The position numbers and the translations under genes were made by a program. Positions 50,401-58,500 of a DNA stretch of 64,000 nucleotides are shown in pieces (the first letter of the stretch is position 1; each line of letters begins with the position of its first letter). This DNA is from Dehalococcoidia bacterium (GTDB taxonomy: Bacteria > Chloroflexota > Dehalococcoidia > SpSt-223). The stretch lies in the NCBI GenBank assembly GCA_025054935.1, contig JANWZD010000004.1, positions 159,120 to 223,119 of the forward strand. The letters are read 5' to 3'. The notes below the pieces were generated by a model. It saw only the letters and a list, made by a program, of their open reading frames with translations, did no database searches and was not told the DNA's origin.

Positions 50401-50871
50401 ATGAACTGGATCGAACTGATCATGATCGCCGCTGTCGGGGTCGCCGCTCTCTGGGCATTTCGACGGACGACCCGTCTCGAAAAGGAGATAGAGTATGTCC
50501 GCCGGCGGGCGACCGACCAGATCGATGACCTGAGCGAGGAAGTGGAACGCCTTCGGACCGAGCTCCGCCGCCTGCGGGTTGCGGTCCGCACTGGCGGGAC
50601 GCTCCGCTTCACGCCCGACCTGCGGATTGACGAACTGGCCGACATCCATCCCGAGGCGCCGGCAGTGCTCGCCAGCTTCCACATTGGCGGCTGTCAGAGC
50701 TGCGCGGTGGATGGCGGCGAAACGCTCGCCGGGGCGGTCCGGGCGAGGGGGGCGAACCTCGACCAGGTGCTGGCGGCGCTCAATGCCCTGCTCGAGCCTG
50801 ACAATGCCGCCCGCGCCGAACTGGCGAAGATCGGTCCCGGCGGCCTGCTCCAGATCCAGACCGGGCGCTAG
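50401..50871 (+). CDS. Membrane-anchored coiled-coil protein with DUF1858-like redox-disulfide domain
   Basis: 156 residues: short N-terminal membrane helix (MNWIELIMIAAVGVAALWAF), a charged coiled coil (~25-60), and a C-terminal domain of the hybrid-cluster-associated disulfide/DUF1858 type (IDELADIHPEAPAVLASFHI, then GGCQSCAVDGGETLAGAV). The CxxC-like pair in GGCQSCA could form a redox disulfide or bind metal. The stand-alone domain is normally ~65 residues and soluble; anchoring it by a coiled coil is unusual. Stop shared with folD in CTAG. Reaction unknown. Confidence 0.78.
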   Translation: MNWIELIMIAAVGVAALWAFRRTTRLEKEIEYVRRRATDQIDDLSEEVERLRTELRRLRVAVRTGGTLRFTPDLRIDELADIHPEAPAVLASFHIGGCQSCAVDGGETLAGAVRARGANLDQVLAALNALLEPDNAARAELAKIGPGGLLQIQTGR

Positions 50872-51743
50872 GGAAGCGGGGCGCGCGGCTGCTCCCTCTG
50901 GCGGGCGCGGGCCGCGCGCAGCGTGTTGCGCATCAGCATGACGTTCGTCATCGGGCCGGTGCCGCCGGGCACAGGAGTGAGATAGCCCGCAACCTGGCGG
51001 GCGGACTCCGCCTCGACATCGCCGACGACCCCGCTCTCGGTGCTGTTGACCCCGAAGTCGAGAACGACCGCGCCCGGTTTGATCATCGACCCGTCGATCA
51101 ATCCTGCCCGTCCCGCAGCGACGCAGAGAATATCGGCGCGGCGGGTAACGGCGCCGAGGTCGCGCGTTCGGGTATGGCACACCGTCACTGTCGCATTGGC
51201 CGCGAGGAGTAAGAGCGCAAGCGGCTTGCCGACAATGGCGCTCCGTCCGACCACCACCGCCTCTGCCCCGCTGACCGGGATGTTGTACGCCTCAAGCAGC
51301 GCCATGCCGCCGGCGGGAGTGTTGGGGACGAGAGCAGGCTGGCCGAGCAGCAGGCGTCCGGCTTGCGTTGGCGTCACCCCATCGACATCTTTCTCAGGGT
51401 CGATCGCCGAGACGATGGCGTCGGTGGGAAGCCCCTGTGGCAGGGGAAGCTGGAGCAGGATGCCATCGACGTGAGGATCGTCGTTCAGGGCGCGGATACG
51501 GGCGATCACGCTGGCGGCATCAGCATCTTGAGGAAGCGTGACCGCGTCGGCGGCAAGCCCGGCGTCGCCGAAGCCGCGGACGATCCGGCGAACGTACATC
51601 TGCGAGGCGGGGTCCTCGCCGACGAGAACGACCGCGAGACGGGCCTTGCGCCCCTGCTCGGCGGCAAAACGCGCCGCTTCGGCTTTCACCTCGGTAAGAT
51701 AGCGCGCGGCAGTCGCGCGTCCGTCAAGCAGTTCGGCTGGCAT
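50868..51743 (-). CDS. folD: FolD methylenetetrahydrofolate dehydrogenase, cyclohydrolase Lys replaced by Ile
   Basis: 291 residues. Conserved folate site (ILLQLPLPQGLP; DPEKDVDGVTPTQAGRLLLG), NADP loop (VVVGRSAIVGKPLALLLL), and C-terminal PVPGGTGPMTNVMLMRNT are intact. The Y-x-x-x-K catalytic motif reads Tyr50-Val-Arg-Arg-Ile54: the lysine required for cyclohydrolase (Lys54 in E. coli, Lys56 in human) is isoleucine. It should therefore oxidise methylene-THF but hydrolyse methenyl-THF poorly or not at all. The fchA gene 2 nt upstream encodes an independent cyclohydrolase, which fits. Confidence 0.93.
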   Translation of the reverse strand: MPAELLDGRATAARYLTEVKAEAARFAAEQGRKARLAVVLVGEDPASQMYVRRIVRGFGDAGLAADAVTLPQDADAASVIARIRALNDDPHVDGILLQLPLPQGLPTDAIVSAIDPEKDVDGVTPTQAGRLLLGQPALVPNTPAGGMALLEAYNIPVSGAEAVVVGRSAIVGKPLALLLLAANATVTVCHTRTRDLGAVTRRADILCVAAGRAGLIDGSMIKPGAVVLDFGVNSTESGVVGDVEAESARQVAGYLTPVPGGTGPMTNVMLMRNTLRAARARQREQPRAPLP

Positions 51744-51745
51744 CG

Positions 51746-52369
51746 TTATCTCCGCTCCTCGAACGCTCGTTCCGCTGTGGCGACAAGATCCGCCGCTCCT
51801 GCAAATGCTGCCGCCAGCCGCTCTCGGCTCGAGCGGACGAATAGCTCGTCCTTGATCGAGCGAAGGTTGATCTCGACATTCAGACGCGCGCTCTGCATTG
51901 CGGCCAGCGCTAAGTAGGCGGCGACGGCAGCATCGGAGACGACATTGCTGTTGCCCCGCTGGGCGGCGGGCACGCTCAATTCGAGCACCTGGCGCGCTGC
52001 TTCGACCATCCGCAGCGGCGGGTCGCTCGCTGCTTTGAGCGCGCGCTGGATCGCGTCGCTTCGATGCTGCTTCTCCTCGTCGGTGGCGCGAGGCAGTTTG
52101 TAGGCTGCCGAGACCTGGTCAAACGCGGCTGCGTCCGCGTCGATCAGCGCTGTCAGCTGCTCCCGAAGCGCGTCTGCGCGCGCCGCGAGGGCGCGCATCT
52201 CGGCGTCGACGTCTTGGTAGTTCTTCCGTCCGACGGTCAGATTGGCGGTCATCGCCACGAGCGCAGCGCCGAGGGCGCCGCAGAGCGCCGCCGCTCCCCC
52301 GCCGCCGGGCGTGGGGGAGTCGCTGGCGAGCGCTTCGAGAAACTGACGGATGGGCTGGTCTGCGAGCAC
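51746..52369 (-). CDS. fchA: Methenyltetrahydrofolate cyclohydrolase FchA (FTCD_C family)
   Basis: About 207 residues. FLEALASDSPTPGGGGAAAL is the hallmark of formiminotransferase-cyclodeaminase C-terminal/FchA proteins; further blocks are ALVAMTANLTVGRKNY and NSNVVSDAAVAAYLALAAMQ with ARLNVEINL. Four-helix folate-binding enzyme that interconverts methenyl-THF and 10-formyl-THF, or cyclodeaminates formimino-THF. GTG at 52369 is preceded by GAGGAGGAAC. First gene of the fchA-folD pair. Confidence 0.9.
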   Translation of the reverse strand: MLADQPIRQFLEALASDSPTPGGGGAAALCGALGAALVAMTANLTVGRKNYQDVDAEMRALAARADALREQLTALIDADAAAFDQVSAAYKLPRATDEEKQHRSDAIQRALKAASDPPLRMVEAARQVLELSVPAAQRGNSNVVSDAAVAAYLALAAMQSARLNVEINLRSIKDELFVRSSRERLAAAFAGAADLVATAERAFEERR

Positions 52370-52410
52370 ACGTTCCTCCTCTGAGCGCGGCCATCTTAGC
52401 ACGCGCGCGG

Positions 52411-52419
52411 TGCTATACT
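52411..52419 (+). promoter_or_regulatory. Extended -10 promoter element before acpS
   Basis: TGC-TATACT, identical to the element before fur. It is followed after 7 nt by a GTG that opens a short frame (52427-52453, 8 codons) ending just before acpS, a possible leaderless leader peptide. Confidence 0.55.
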
Positions 52420-52461
52420 GGCCTCCGTGCCTAGACCTCGCTGCGTGAGGTGAAACGAACC

Positions 52462-52821
52462 ATGGTCACGGCCGGCGTTGACCTCATCGCGGTCGACCGG
52501 ATCGCGGCGACGATTGCGCGCCACGGCGACCGCTTCCTGCGGCGGGTCTTTACGCCGGCGGAACTCGAGGCGGCGGGGGGAAAGCCGGCTTCTCTCGCGG
52601 CGCGTTTCGCGGCGAAAGAAGCGGCCGCCAAGGCACTTGGCTGCGGGATCGGCGCCATCAGATGGCGCGATATCGAAGTGATGAGCGACGAGCGCGGAAG
52701 ACCGTCGCTGCGGCTGCACGGCGCGGCGGCAGCGCGGGCGGCAGCGATCGGCGTCTCCCAGCTTGCACTCAGTCTCGCCCATGAGCGCGCGCTTGCGGTC
52801 GCTGTTGTCGTCGGGCATTAG
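52462..52821 (+). CDS. acpS: Holo-[acyl-carrier-protein] synthase
   Basis: 119 residues. AGVDLIAVDRIAATIARHGD, then RFLRRVFTPAELEAAGGKPA and SLAARFAAKEAAAKALGCG carry the Mg-binding Asp and Glu and CoA-binding residues; LALSLAHERALAVAVVV ends the domain. Transfers phosphopantetheine from CoA to ACP. ATG at 52462 with AGGTGA upstream; GTG at 52450 is an alternative. One nt before the next gene. Confidence 0.94.
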   Translation: MVTAGVDLIAVDRIAATIARHGDRFLRRVFTPAELEAAGGKPASLAARFAAKEAAAKALGCGIGAIRWRDIEVMSDERGRPSLRLHGAAAARAAAIGVSQLALSLAHERALAVAVVVGH

Positions 52822-52822
52822 C

Positions 52823-54427
52823 GTGTTTGTCGTCACTGCCGAGGAGATGCGCGCCGCCGAGCAGTGGGCCGTCGAGCGGGGCATCTCGACGGCGATCCTG
52901 ATGGATCGAGCGGGGCAGGCAGTAGCCGAGGCGGTTCGGGCGGCATGTGCCTCCCGCCGCGGCGAGGTGGTCGTTCTCGTCGGTCCGGGCAACAATGGCG
53001 GAGACGGGCTGGTCGCAGCTGTTCGGCTCGCGCGCGCCGGCTATCCGGTGACTGTCGCCTCCGTGCCGCGCCGAATCGACCCAGACGAACCGCTGCGCGC
53101 TGCCCGCGAAGCGCCGCTGCGGCTTCTTGCGCTTGATCAGCCGGGCGCGCTTGACGACCTGCACCGCTCGCTTGAGCGGGCAGCTGTTATCGTCGATGCG
53201 CTGCTGGGGACCGGCGTGACGCGCCCGCTGGCGGGGCTCGTCGCGGAGGCCGCTCGCGCCATCGGCAGCCGCCCTCCGGGCTCGTTCCTGATCGCCGTCG
53301 ACCTGCCTTCGGGGGTAAACAGCGACACGGGCGCGGTCGACCCCCTGACCCCCGCTGCCGACCTGACTGTCACGTTCGCCGCGCCGAAGGTCGGAATGTT
53401 CTTGCCGCCCGGGCTTCGGGCTGTCGGCGATCTTCAGGTTGCCGACATCGGCATTCCTCCTGAGGCATTCAGGGGCGTCCGGCGGCGTGTCCTCACCGCC
53501 GACCTCGCTCGCTCCCTCTTGCCAGCTCGTCCCATCGACGGCCATAAGGGAACGTTTGGGAAACTGCTTGTCATCGCGGGGTCGGCGCGCTATCTCGGCG
53601 CCCCGCTCCTCACTGTCAGCGCGGCGCTGCGGGTCGGCGTTGGGCTCGTGACCCTCGCGACCGGTCGCTCGACCTACGAGCGGGTTGGGGGGCGCATCCT
53701 CGAGACGACCTACCTTCCCCTTCCAGAGGACGGAGACGGGGCGCTTGGCGACCGCGCCGCTGAAGAGGTGATCGCTGCCTTGGAACGGGAGCGCTACGAT
53801 GCTCTCGCGCTGGGACCAGGGCTCGGGCGCGCTGTGGCGACCGACCGCTTTGTCGCGCGCCTGCTTGCGGCAGTCACCTTGCCGACCGTCGTCGATGCCG
53901 ACGCGCTCAATGCGGTCGCAGGGCAGGATAACTGGCCGGCGCTGCTGCGCGCACACTGCGTCATGACGCCGCATCCCGGCGAAGCGGCGCGCCTTCTGCG
54001 ATCGAATGTTCCCGCGGTCGAAGCCGACCGTCTTGGAAGCGCTGCGGCGCTCAGCCGCGGCGGCGCGGTCGTTGTCTTGAAAGGTGCCCATACTATCGTC
54101 GCTAACCCAGAGGGAGAAGCGCGCTTTCAGGGAGAGGCGAACCCGGCACTTGGCTCCGGCGGCACCGGCGATATCCTCACGGGCATCATCGGCGGTCTGC
54201 TCGCCCAAGGCTGTCGGCCGTTCGACGCGGCGATGCTTGGCGTCTATCTCCACAGCCGCGCTGCCGCCCGCTGGAGCGGGCGGAACGGCGATGCGGGGCT
54301 GCTGGCAAGCGACCTCCTGCGCGAAATCCCCCTCGCTCGCCGCGAGCTGCGCCCCGGGCGGCGCGCGGGCGCTTCCGCAAAGAGGGCACTTCCCGCTGCG
54401 CTCACAGTCCGCGCAGGAAAGGATTGA
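52823..54427 (+). CDS. nnr: Bifunctional NAD(P)H-hydrate epimerase / ADP-dependent NAD(P)H-hydrate dehydratase
   Basis: 534 residues. YjeF_N epimerase domain (residues ~1-210: VVLVGPGNNGGDGLVAAVRL; VDALLGTGVTR; VDLPSGVNSDTG) followed by the ribokinase-like YjeF_C dehydratase (~235-500: [64 protein letters not shown]). Repairs hydrated NADH/NADPH. GTG start at 52823. The 3 prime end runs 26 nt into the convergent MBL gene. A 30-residue basic tail follows the last motif. Confidence 0.93.
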   Translation: MFVVTAEEMRAAEQWAVERGISTAILMDRAGQAVAEAVRAACASRRGEVVVLVGPGNNGGDGLVAAVRLARAGYPVTVASVPRRIDPDEPLRAAREAPLRLLALDQPGALDDLHRSLERAAVIVDALLGTGVTRPLAGLVAEAARAIGSRPPGSFLIAVDLPSGVNSDTGAVDPLTPAADLTVTFAAPKVGMFLPPGLRAVGDLQVADIGIPPEAFRGVRRRVLTADLARSLLPARPIDGHKGTFGKLLVIAGSARYLGAPLLTVSAALRVGVGLVTLATGRSTYERVGGRILETTYLPLPEDGDGALGDRAAEEVIAALERERYDALALGPGLGRAVATDRFVARLLAAVTLPTVVDADALNAVAGQDNWPALLRAHCVMTPHPGEAARLLRSNVPAVEADRLGSAAALSRGGAVVVLKGAHTIVANPEGEARFQGEANPALGSGGTGDILTGIIGGLLAQGCRPFDAAMLGVYLHSRAAARWSGRNGDAGLLASDLLREIPLARRELRPGRRAGASAKRALPAALTVRAGKD

Positions 54428-55031
54428 ACCGCCGCTCCCGGCCGATTGTCGATGGGTCGCCGTGGCCGGGCAAGATGGTAACGTCGTCGGGCAGGGTGAG
54501 CAGCTTGTCGCGGATGCTGGTCAGCAGCTGGGCAGTGTTGCCGCCCGGAAAGTCGGTGCGGCCGATGCTTGACTGGAAGAGGGTGTCGCCAGTGTAGACC
54601 ACCTTGTTCGCCTCGTCGTAGTAGCATGCTCCGCCGGGGGTGTGTCCCGGAGTGAACAGCACCCGCAGCCGGAACGCGCCGACGGCAATGAGATCGCCGT
54701 CAGCGACAGTGCGCGTTGGCGGTGGCGGGAGTTCGCGCACCGTGATGAACGCGTTCGAGGTTGGAGGGCGGCTGCGCAGAAAGGCGTCCTCTTCTGCGGT
54801 CATCACAAACTCGCAGCCGGTAGCGCGCATGATCGGCGCGATGGCCAGAATATGGTCGGCGTGGCTGTGCGTGTTTGCAATCAGCCGGACCCGAAGCTGG
54901 TGCTGCTCGATCACGGCGAGGAGACGATCTTCCTCGTCGCCGGGGTCGATAAGGAACGTTTCTCCCTCGTCGTCTGAGACGATATAGCAGTTCTCTTGGA
55001 ACACCCCAACGACGGCGCGGCGGATCTGCAC
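54402..55031 (-). CDS. MBL-fold metallohydrolase (glyoxalase II-like)
   Basis: 209 residues. Short YcbL/GloB-like enzyme: VGVFQENCYIVSDDEG, metal motif ANTHSHADHILA, LFTPGHTPGGACYYDE, VYTGDTLFQSSIGRTDFPGG and ILPGHGDPSTIGRE supply the full two-metal site. Likely hydrolyses glutathione-type or other thioesters; true substrate unknown. GTG at 55031 is preceded by GAGAGGAGCACT. Overlaps the nnr 3 prime end antiparallel. Confidence 0.92.
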   Translation of the reverse strand: MQIRRAVVGVFQENCYIVSDDEGETFLIDPGDEEDRLLAVIEQHQLRVRLIANTHSHADHILAIAPIMRATGCEFVMTAEEDAFLRSRPPTSNAFITVRELPPPPTRTVADGDLIAVGAFRLRVLFTPGHTPGGACYYDEANKVVYTGDTLFQSSIGRTDFPGGNTAQLLTSIRDKLLTLPDDVTILPGHGDPSTIGRERRFNPFLRGL

Positions 55032-55041
55032 AGTGCTCCTC

Positions 55042-55482
55042 TCAGGGGTAGACGTCGCTCCGCTCGGGCAGCGAGTTGACCTTCCCGTCGGCGTCGATAA
55101 ACCAATTGTAGGTGCCGGTGTAGATCCCGGAGGCATTCAGCCAGCCGGCAGAGCGGGGAGGCTCGTTCAGGAACGGCGGCGGCCCGATGAGCAGCCGGAA
55201 GTCGATGTAGGGCGCGCCGCGCTGTTCAAGCGGCGGCACACCGCCTCGAGGGAGCGGCGCACCGCTGAAGGTAGGGAGCCGCCGTGCCGGGTCGGTCGGG
55301 TTCTGGATGTAGGCGTCGACAGCCGCCTGAATCGCGCGCTGGTCGCTTTCCCAGCTTGGCCGCTGCCCAAGCGTGAGGACGCCGCGGACTGCCGGAAAGA
55401 CGAACAGCGCGATCGCTGCCAGCAGAAGCCCGAGCAGCCCGAGGTTGATCGCTGCGCGGTAGAACGTGCCGAAGCGCGTCAT
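55042..55482 (-). CDS. Hypothetical membrane-anchored protein
   Basis: 146 residues. N-terminal membrane helix (INLGLLGLLLAAIALFVFPA), then an extracytoplasmic part with QRAIQAAVDAYIQNPTDPAR, reminiscent of the region after the helix in type II/IV pseudopilins, and a Pro-rich C terminus ending YNWFIDADGKVNS. No prepilin-peptidase site is evident, so it is not a standard pilin. ATG at 55482; longer starts to 55686 run into metF. 10 nt before the MBL gene: same operon. Confidence 0.62.
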   Translation of the reverse strand: MTRFGTFYRAAINLGLLGLLLAAIALFVFPAVRGVLTLGQRPSWESDQRAIQAAVDAYIQNPTDPARRLPTFSGAPLPRGGVPPLEQRGAPYIDFRLLIGPPPFLNEPPRSAGWLNASGIYTGTYNWFIDADGKVNSLPERSDVYP

Positions 55483-55511
55483 CGACGGAATCGTAGCGGC
55501 AAGAACCCGGT

Positions 55512-56378
55512 TCAGCGGCGAAGCGCTTCGATGACGGGCGCCGCACTCGCATAATCGCGAGCGCCCCCCTTCAGGATAGGCGGAACAACGTAAAAGCCCG
55601 GGAGGTTGAGCGCGCGGAAGCGGCTGGCGACGTCGAGCGCGATGTCGGCGCCAGAGCGCCCTGCTTCGAGATCGCGCTGGACCCACGCGGGGATCGTCGA
55701 AAACGTGACGCCGCCAGCGACCGGGATGTCAAGGCCGAGAAGCACGGGCGGGAGCGCAGGGGCACCGCCGGCATGGTAGGCATCGAGAAATGCGAGCCAC
55801 GGTTCGACGTCATAGAGAGGCTGGGTGATCAGGAACATCGCGCCTGCTTCTACCTTGCGGCGGGTGAGACGGGCTTCACGCTCGATGCCACGGCCGAGGT
55901 CGATCGTCGCCCCGACGGAGAAAGCGGTGGGTCGGCGCAAGGCGGCGCCTCGAAAGTCTCGGCCGGCGTTCAGTTGGCGGATGAGACGGATGAGCTGAGA
56001 GGGAGTGAGGTGACGCACCGGCCGAACGAGCGCAGCGTCTCGTTCGCTGAAGTCGTCGCCCGCGAGCACGATCACATCGCGGACGCCAAGCAGGTAGGCT
56101 CCGAGCAGCGCGTTTGAAAGCGCGAGGACGTTGGCATCCCGCGTCGCGATGTTGACAACTGAGGGCCGGCCTGTGCGGGCTCGCAGCGCCGCCGCGACCG
56201 CGATCGGGTCGGGGCGCACGGCGCGTCCGGGCGCATAGGCCACACAGAAATAGTCGGGGGCGATCTCGTCGCCGCCGCGAAGGTCGGCAAGCTCGGCGCT
56301 GCGCGGCGGCGAAAAATCGGCGATCACGATCGGCGGCGCGTCGGGGGTCCGCGTTGCCAGCGCAGCAGCAATGCTCAT
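55512..56378 (-). CDS. metF: Methylenetetrahydrofolate reductase-family protein
   Basis: 288 residues, FAD-dependent TIM barrel. SVVNIATRDANVLALSNALL corresponds to the H/T-x-x-x-R-D-x-N folate/FAD segment, GVRDVIVLAGDD to the flavin loop, AGAMFLITQPLYDVEPWLAF to the conserved Q-P-x-x-D substrate motif, and PVLLGLDIPVAGGVTFSTIP to the late barrel. Makes 5-methyl-THF for methionine synthesis. It is nearer to the short MTHFR-like proteins than to E. coli MetF, so electron donor is uncertain. Located 3 kb from fchA-folD. Confidence 0.88.
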   Translation of the reverse strand: MSIAAALATRTPDAPPIVIADFSPPRSAELADLRGGDEIAPDYFCVAYAPGRAVRPDPIAVAAALRARTGRPSVVNIATRDANVLALSNALLGAYLLGVRDVIVLAGDDFSERDAALVRPVRHLTPSQLIRLIRQLNAGRDFRGAALRRPTAFSVGATIDLGRGIEREARLTRRKVEAGAMFLITQPLYDVEPWLAFLDAYHAGGAPALPPVLLGLDIPVAGGVTFSTIPAWVQRDLEAGRSGADIALDVASRFRALNLPGFYVVPPILKGGARDYASAAPVIEALRR

Positions 56379-56636
56379 GGGTCACCTCATCGCGATGGGT
56401 AGGCGTATGCTATCGCGCTCGCGCGCTTAGCGCAGGGCGAGGCGCCTCTTGGCATTGATCGGCGCGCTCCGCCTCGTGGACACTTGCTATGAACGCCCGG
56501 TTCGGCGCACGGCGCGCGCCGAGCGCCTGGCTGACCGGGGTGCCGGCGTGTGGATGACGGCGCGGGGGGCGCGGCAGGCAGACGCCCCCTCGGCGAAACC
56601 GTCGCGAGGTGGAGCAGACTGCGCGTGGAGGCAGGA
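56379..56636. other. Intergenic region between metF and the DUF2905 gene
   Basis: About 258 nt. Only a TATGCTATCG stretch near 56406 suggests a promoter, of unclear orientation. Reading frames in it are low-complexity and arginine-rich and I do not call them. Confidence 0.35.
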
Positions 56637-56867
56637 GTGCACGAACTGGGCCGAATGCTGGCCGTGCTCGGGGGTGGGCTGCTGCTCCTCGGGCTCGTGT
56701 TGATGGCGATCGGTCGGCTGCCCGGGGTGGGCCGGTTGCCGGGAGATATCATCATTGAACGTGAGGGGTTTACCTGCGTTGTCCCCCTTGCGACAATGAT
56801 CCTTGTCAGTCTGCTGCTGACGCTGATCCTGAATGTGTTCGCGCGATTGTTGAACCGTGGACCCTGA
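56637..56867 (+). CDS. DUF2905 family small membrane protein
   Basis: 76 residues. Two membrane helices (MLAVLGGGLLLLGLVLMAIG and VPLATMILVSLLLTLILNVF) joined by the family signature GRLPGDIIIEREGFTCVVPL. Function unknown. It commonly sits beside queA or ruvB, and here overlaps queA by 11 nt. GTG start directly after GGAGGCAGGA. Confidence 0.88.
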   Translation: MHELGRMLAVLGGGLLLLGLVLMAIGRLPGVGRLPGDIIIEREGFTCVVPLATMILVSLLLTLILNVFARLLNRGP

Positions 56868-57879
56868 AACGCTCCGCCTCGCCGATTTCGATTACGAGCT
56901 GCCTCCCGAGCGGATCGCGCAGACCCCCGCTGAGCCGCGAGACAGCGCGCGCCTTCTCGTGCTCGACCGAGCGACCGAGGCGCGTGAAGACCGCACTGTC
57001 GCCGACCTGCCGGATCTGCTGCGGCCGGGCGACTGTCTTGTCGTCAACGACACGCGCGTGTTCCCAGCACGCCTCTTTGGGCGGCGGCCTTCTGGCGGTC
57101 GCGTTGAACTGCTGCTGCTGCGCAAGCGGGCGGATGGTCGCTGGGAGGCGTTGGCGCGGCCCGCGCGTCGGATCGGTGTTGGCGAGACGATCCTGCTCGA
57201 AGGCGGGGCGCGGGCGACCATTGCTGCCAAAGGCGAAGCGGGGGTGCACATCGTCCAGTTTGACGATGAGGCGGCAGCGATCGCTGCCGGTCACACGCCG
57301 CTCCCGCCCTATATCACCACTCCGCTTGCTGACCCTGAGCGCTACCAGACGATCTTCGCTCGTGAGAGCGGCAGCGCCGCCGCGCCAACCGCGGGGCTGC
57401 ACTTCACCCCGCAGCTCCTAGAGCGGCTGCGCGCGCGCGGGATTGCGGTCGCGACAATCACGCTCCACATCGGGCTGGACACGTTTCGGCCGGTGACGGA
57501 AGACGACCCTCGAGAGCACAAGCTTCATAGCGAGTGGTATCGCGTCACCCCTGAAACGGCGGCGATGCTGAATGCCGCTCGGCAGAGCGGAGGGCGCATC
57601 GTTGCCGTCGGCACGACAAGCGTGCGCACGCTCGAGACGGTTGCCGATGAGCGGGGAGTGATCCGGGCGAGCGCCGGTGAGACCCAGCTCTATATCTTGC
57701 CGGGATACCGCTTTCGGGCGGTGGACGCGCTGATGACGAACTTTCATCTGCCGCGCTCGACGCTGCTGATGCTGGTGGCGGCATTCGCGGGGCGGGACCG
57801 CGTCCTCGCTGCCTATCGCCACGCGGTTGCAGCGGGATATCGTTTTTACAGCTTTGGCGACGCGATGCTCATTCTCTAG
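56857..57879 (+). CDS. queA: S-adenosylmethionine:tRNA ribosyltransferase-isomerase
   Basis: 340 residues, normal length. FDYELPPERIAQTPAEPRDS, VVNDTRVFPARLFGRRPSGG, TPLPPYITTPLADPERYQTI, GSAAAPTAGLHFTPQLLE and YILPGYRFRAVDALMTNFHL, then PRSTLLMLVAAFAGRD, are all QueA blocks. Transfers the ribosyl part of SAM to preQ1 in tRNA to give epoxyqueuosine. GTG start. Confidence 0.96.
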   Translation: MDPETLRLADFDYELPPERIAQTPAEPRDSARLLVLDRATEAREDRTVADLPDLLRPGDCLVVNDTRVFPARLFGRRPSGGRVELLLLRKRADGRWEALARPARRIGVGETILLEGGARATIAAKGEAGVHIVQFDDEAAAIAAGHTPLPPYITTPLADPERYQTIFARESGSAAAPTAGLHFTPQLLERLRARGIAVATITLHIGLDTFRPVTEDDPREHKLHSEWYRVTPETAAMLNAARQSGGRIVAVGTTSVRTLETVADERGVIRASAGETQLYILPGYRFRAVDALMTNFHLPRSTLLMLVAAFAGRDRVLAAYRHAVAAGYRFYSFGDAMLIL

Positions 57880-57941
57880 CGCGCCGGGGTGAAACCAAAT
57901 CGGCGGCGAGGCGATAGAACATCGAGAAACAACAGACACAC

Positions 57942-58496
57942 GTGGGCGCGACCGTGGATCGAGAAGGAACCGACGAATATTGGGTGGGGCGCGCGCTTCG
58001 CGACCCGGAGGCCTTTGCGGTACTGGTGGAGCGGTACCAGGGGCGAATATTCGCGCTCTGCTACCGCATGACCGGGAACAGCGACGATGCCGCTGATTTG
58101 GCGCAAGAGACGTTTATCCGCGCTTACCGTGGGCTGAAGACGTTCCGGCTGGATGCACGCTTCTCGCCGTGGCTGTATAAGATCGCGGCGAATTTGTGCT
58201 TGAACTACTGGAAAGGGAAGGCGCAGCGGCCCGAAGAGGGGCTCGACGAACATCTGCGTGCGACCGACCTATCGCCGGAACGGCGGGTTGAGCAGCAGGA
58301 GCTCCGCGAGCTGTTGACGGAGGCGATCGCCGAGCTGCCGCCGAACTATCGCGCGGCGATCGTGCTCCGTCACCTCCACGATCTCGCCTACGAAGATATC
58401 GCCGAGACGCTCGGGGTTCCGCTAGGCACCGTGAAGACGTGGTTATTCCGGGCGCGAGAGCGGCTTCAGCAGCGCCTCGCGCCGGTGCGGGGCTGA
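57942..58496 (+). CDS. ECF-family RNA polymerase sigma factor
   Basis: 184 residues. Region 2 (FAVLVERYQGRIFALCYRMT; DAADLAQETFIRAYRGLKTF; SPWLYKIAANLCLNYWKG) and region 4 (IAELPPNYRAAIVLRHLHDL; YEDIAETLGVPLGTVKTWLF) with the usual linker. RpoE/SigW-like. GTG start. Followed after 4 nt by a putative membrane anti-sigma factor, the normal arrangement. Probably controls the downstream six genes and itself. Confidence 0.94.
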   Translation: MGATVDREGTDEYWVGRALRDPEAFAVLVERYQGRIFALCYRMTGNSDDAADLAQETFIRAYRGLKTFRLDARFSPWLYKIAANLCLNYWKGKAQRPEEGLDEHLRATDLSPERRVEQQELRELLTEAIAELPPNYRAAIVLRHLHDLAYEDIAETLGVPLGTVKTWLFRARERLQQRLAPVRG

Positions 58497-58500
58497 GACA

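Noticed and set aside
48568..51180. 870-codon open frame on the minus strand opposite nadE and the redox-disulfide gene
   Set aside because: It is the antisense shadow of a clear NadE with intact catalytic motifs; its translation is Arg/Asp-rich with no domain, a common artefact in G+C-rich DNA.
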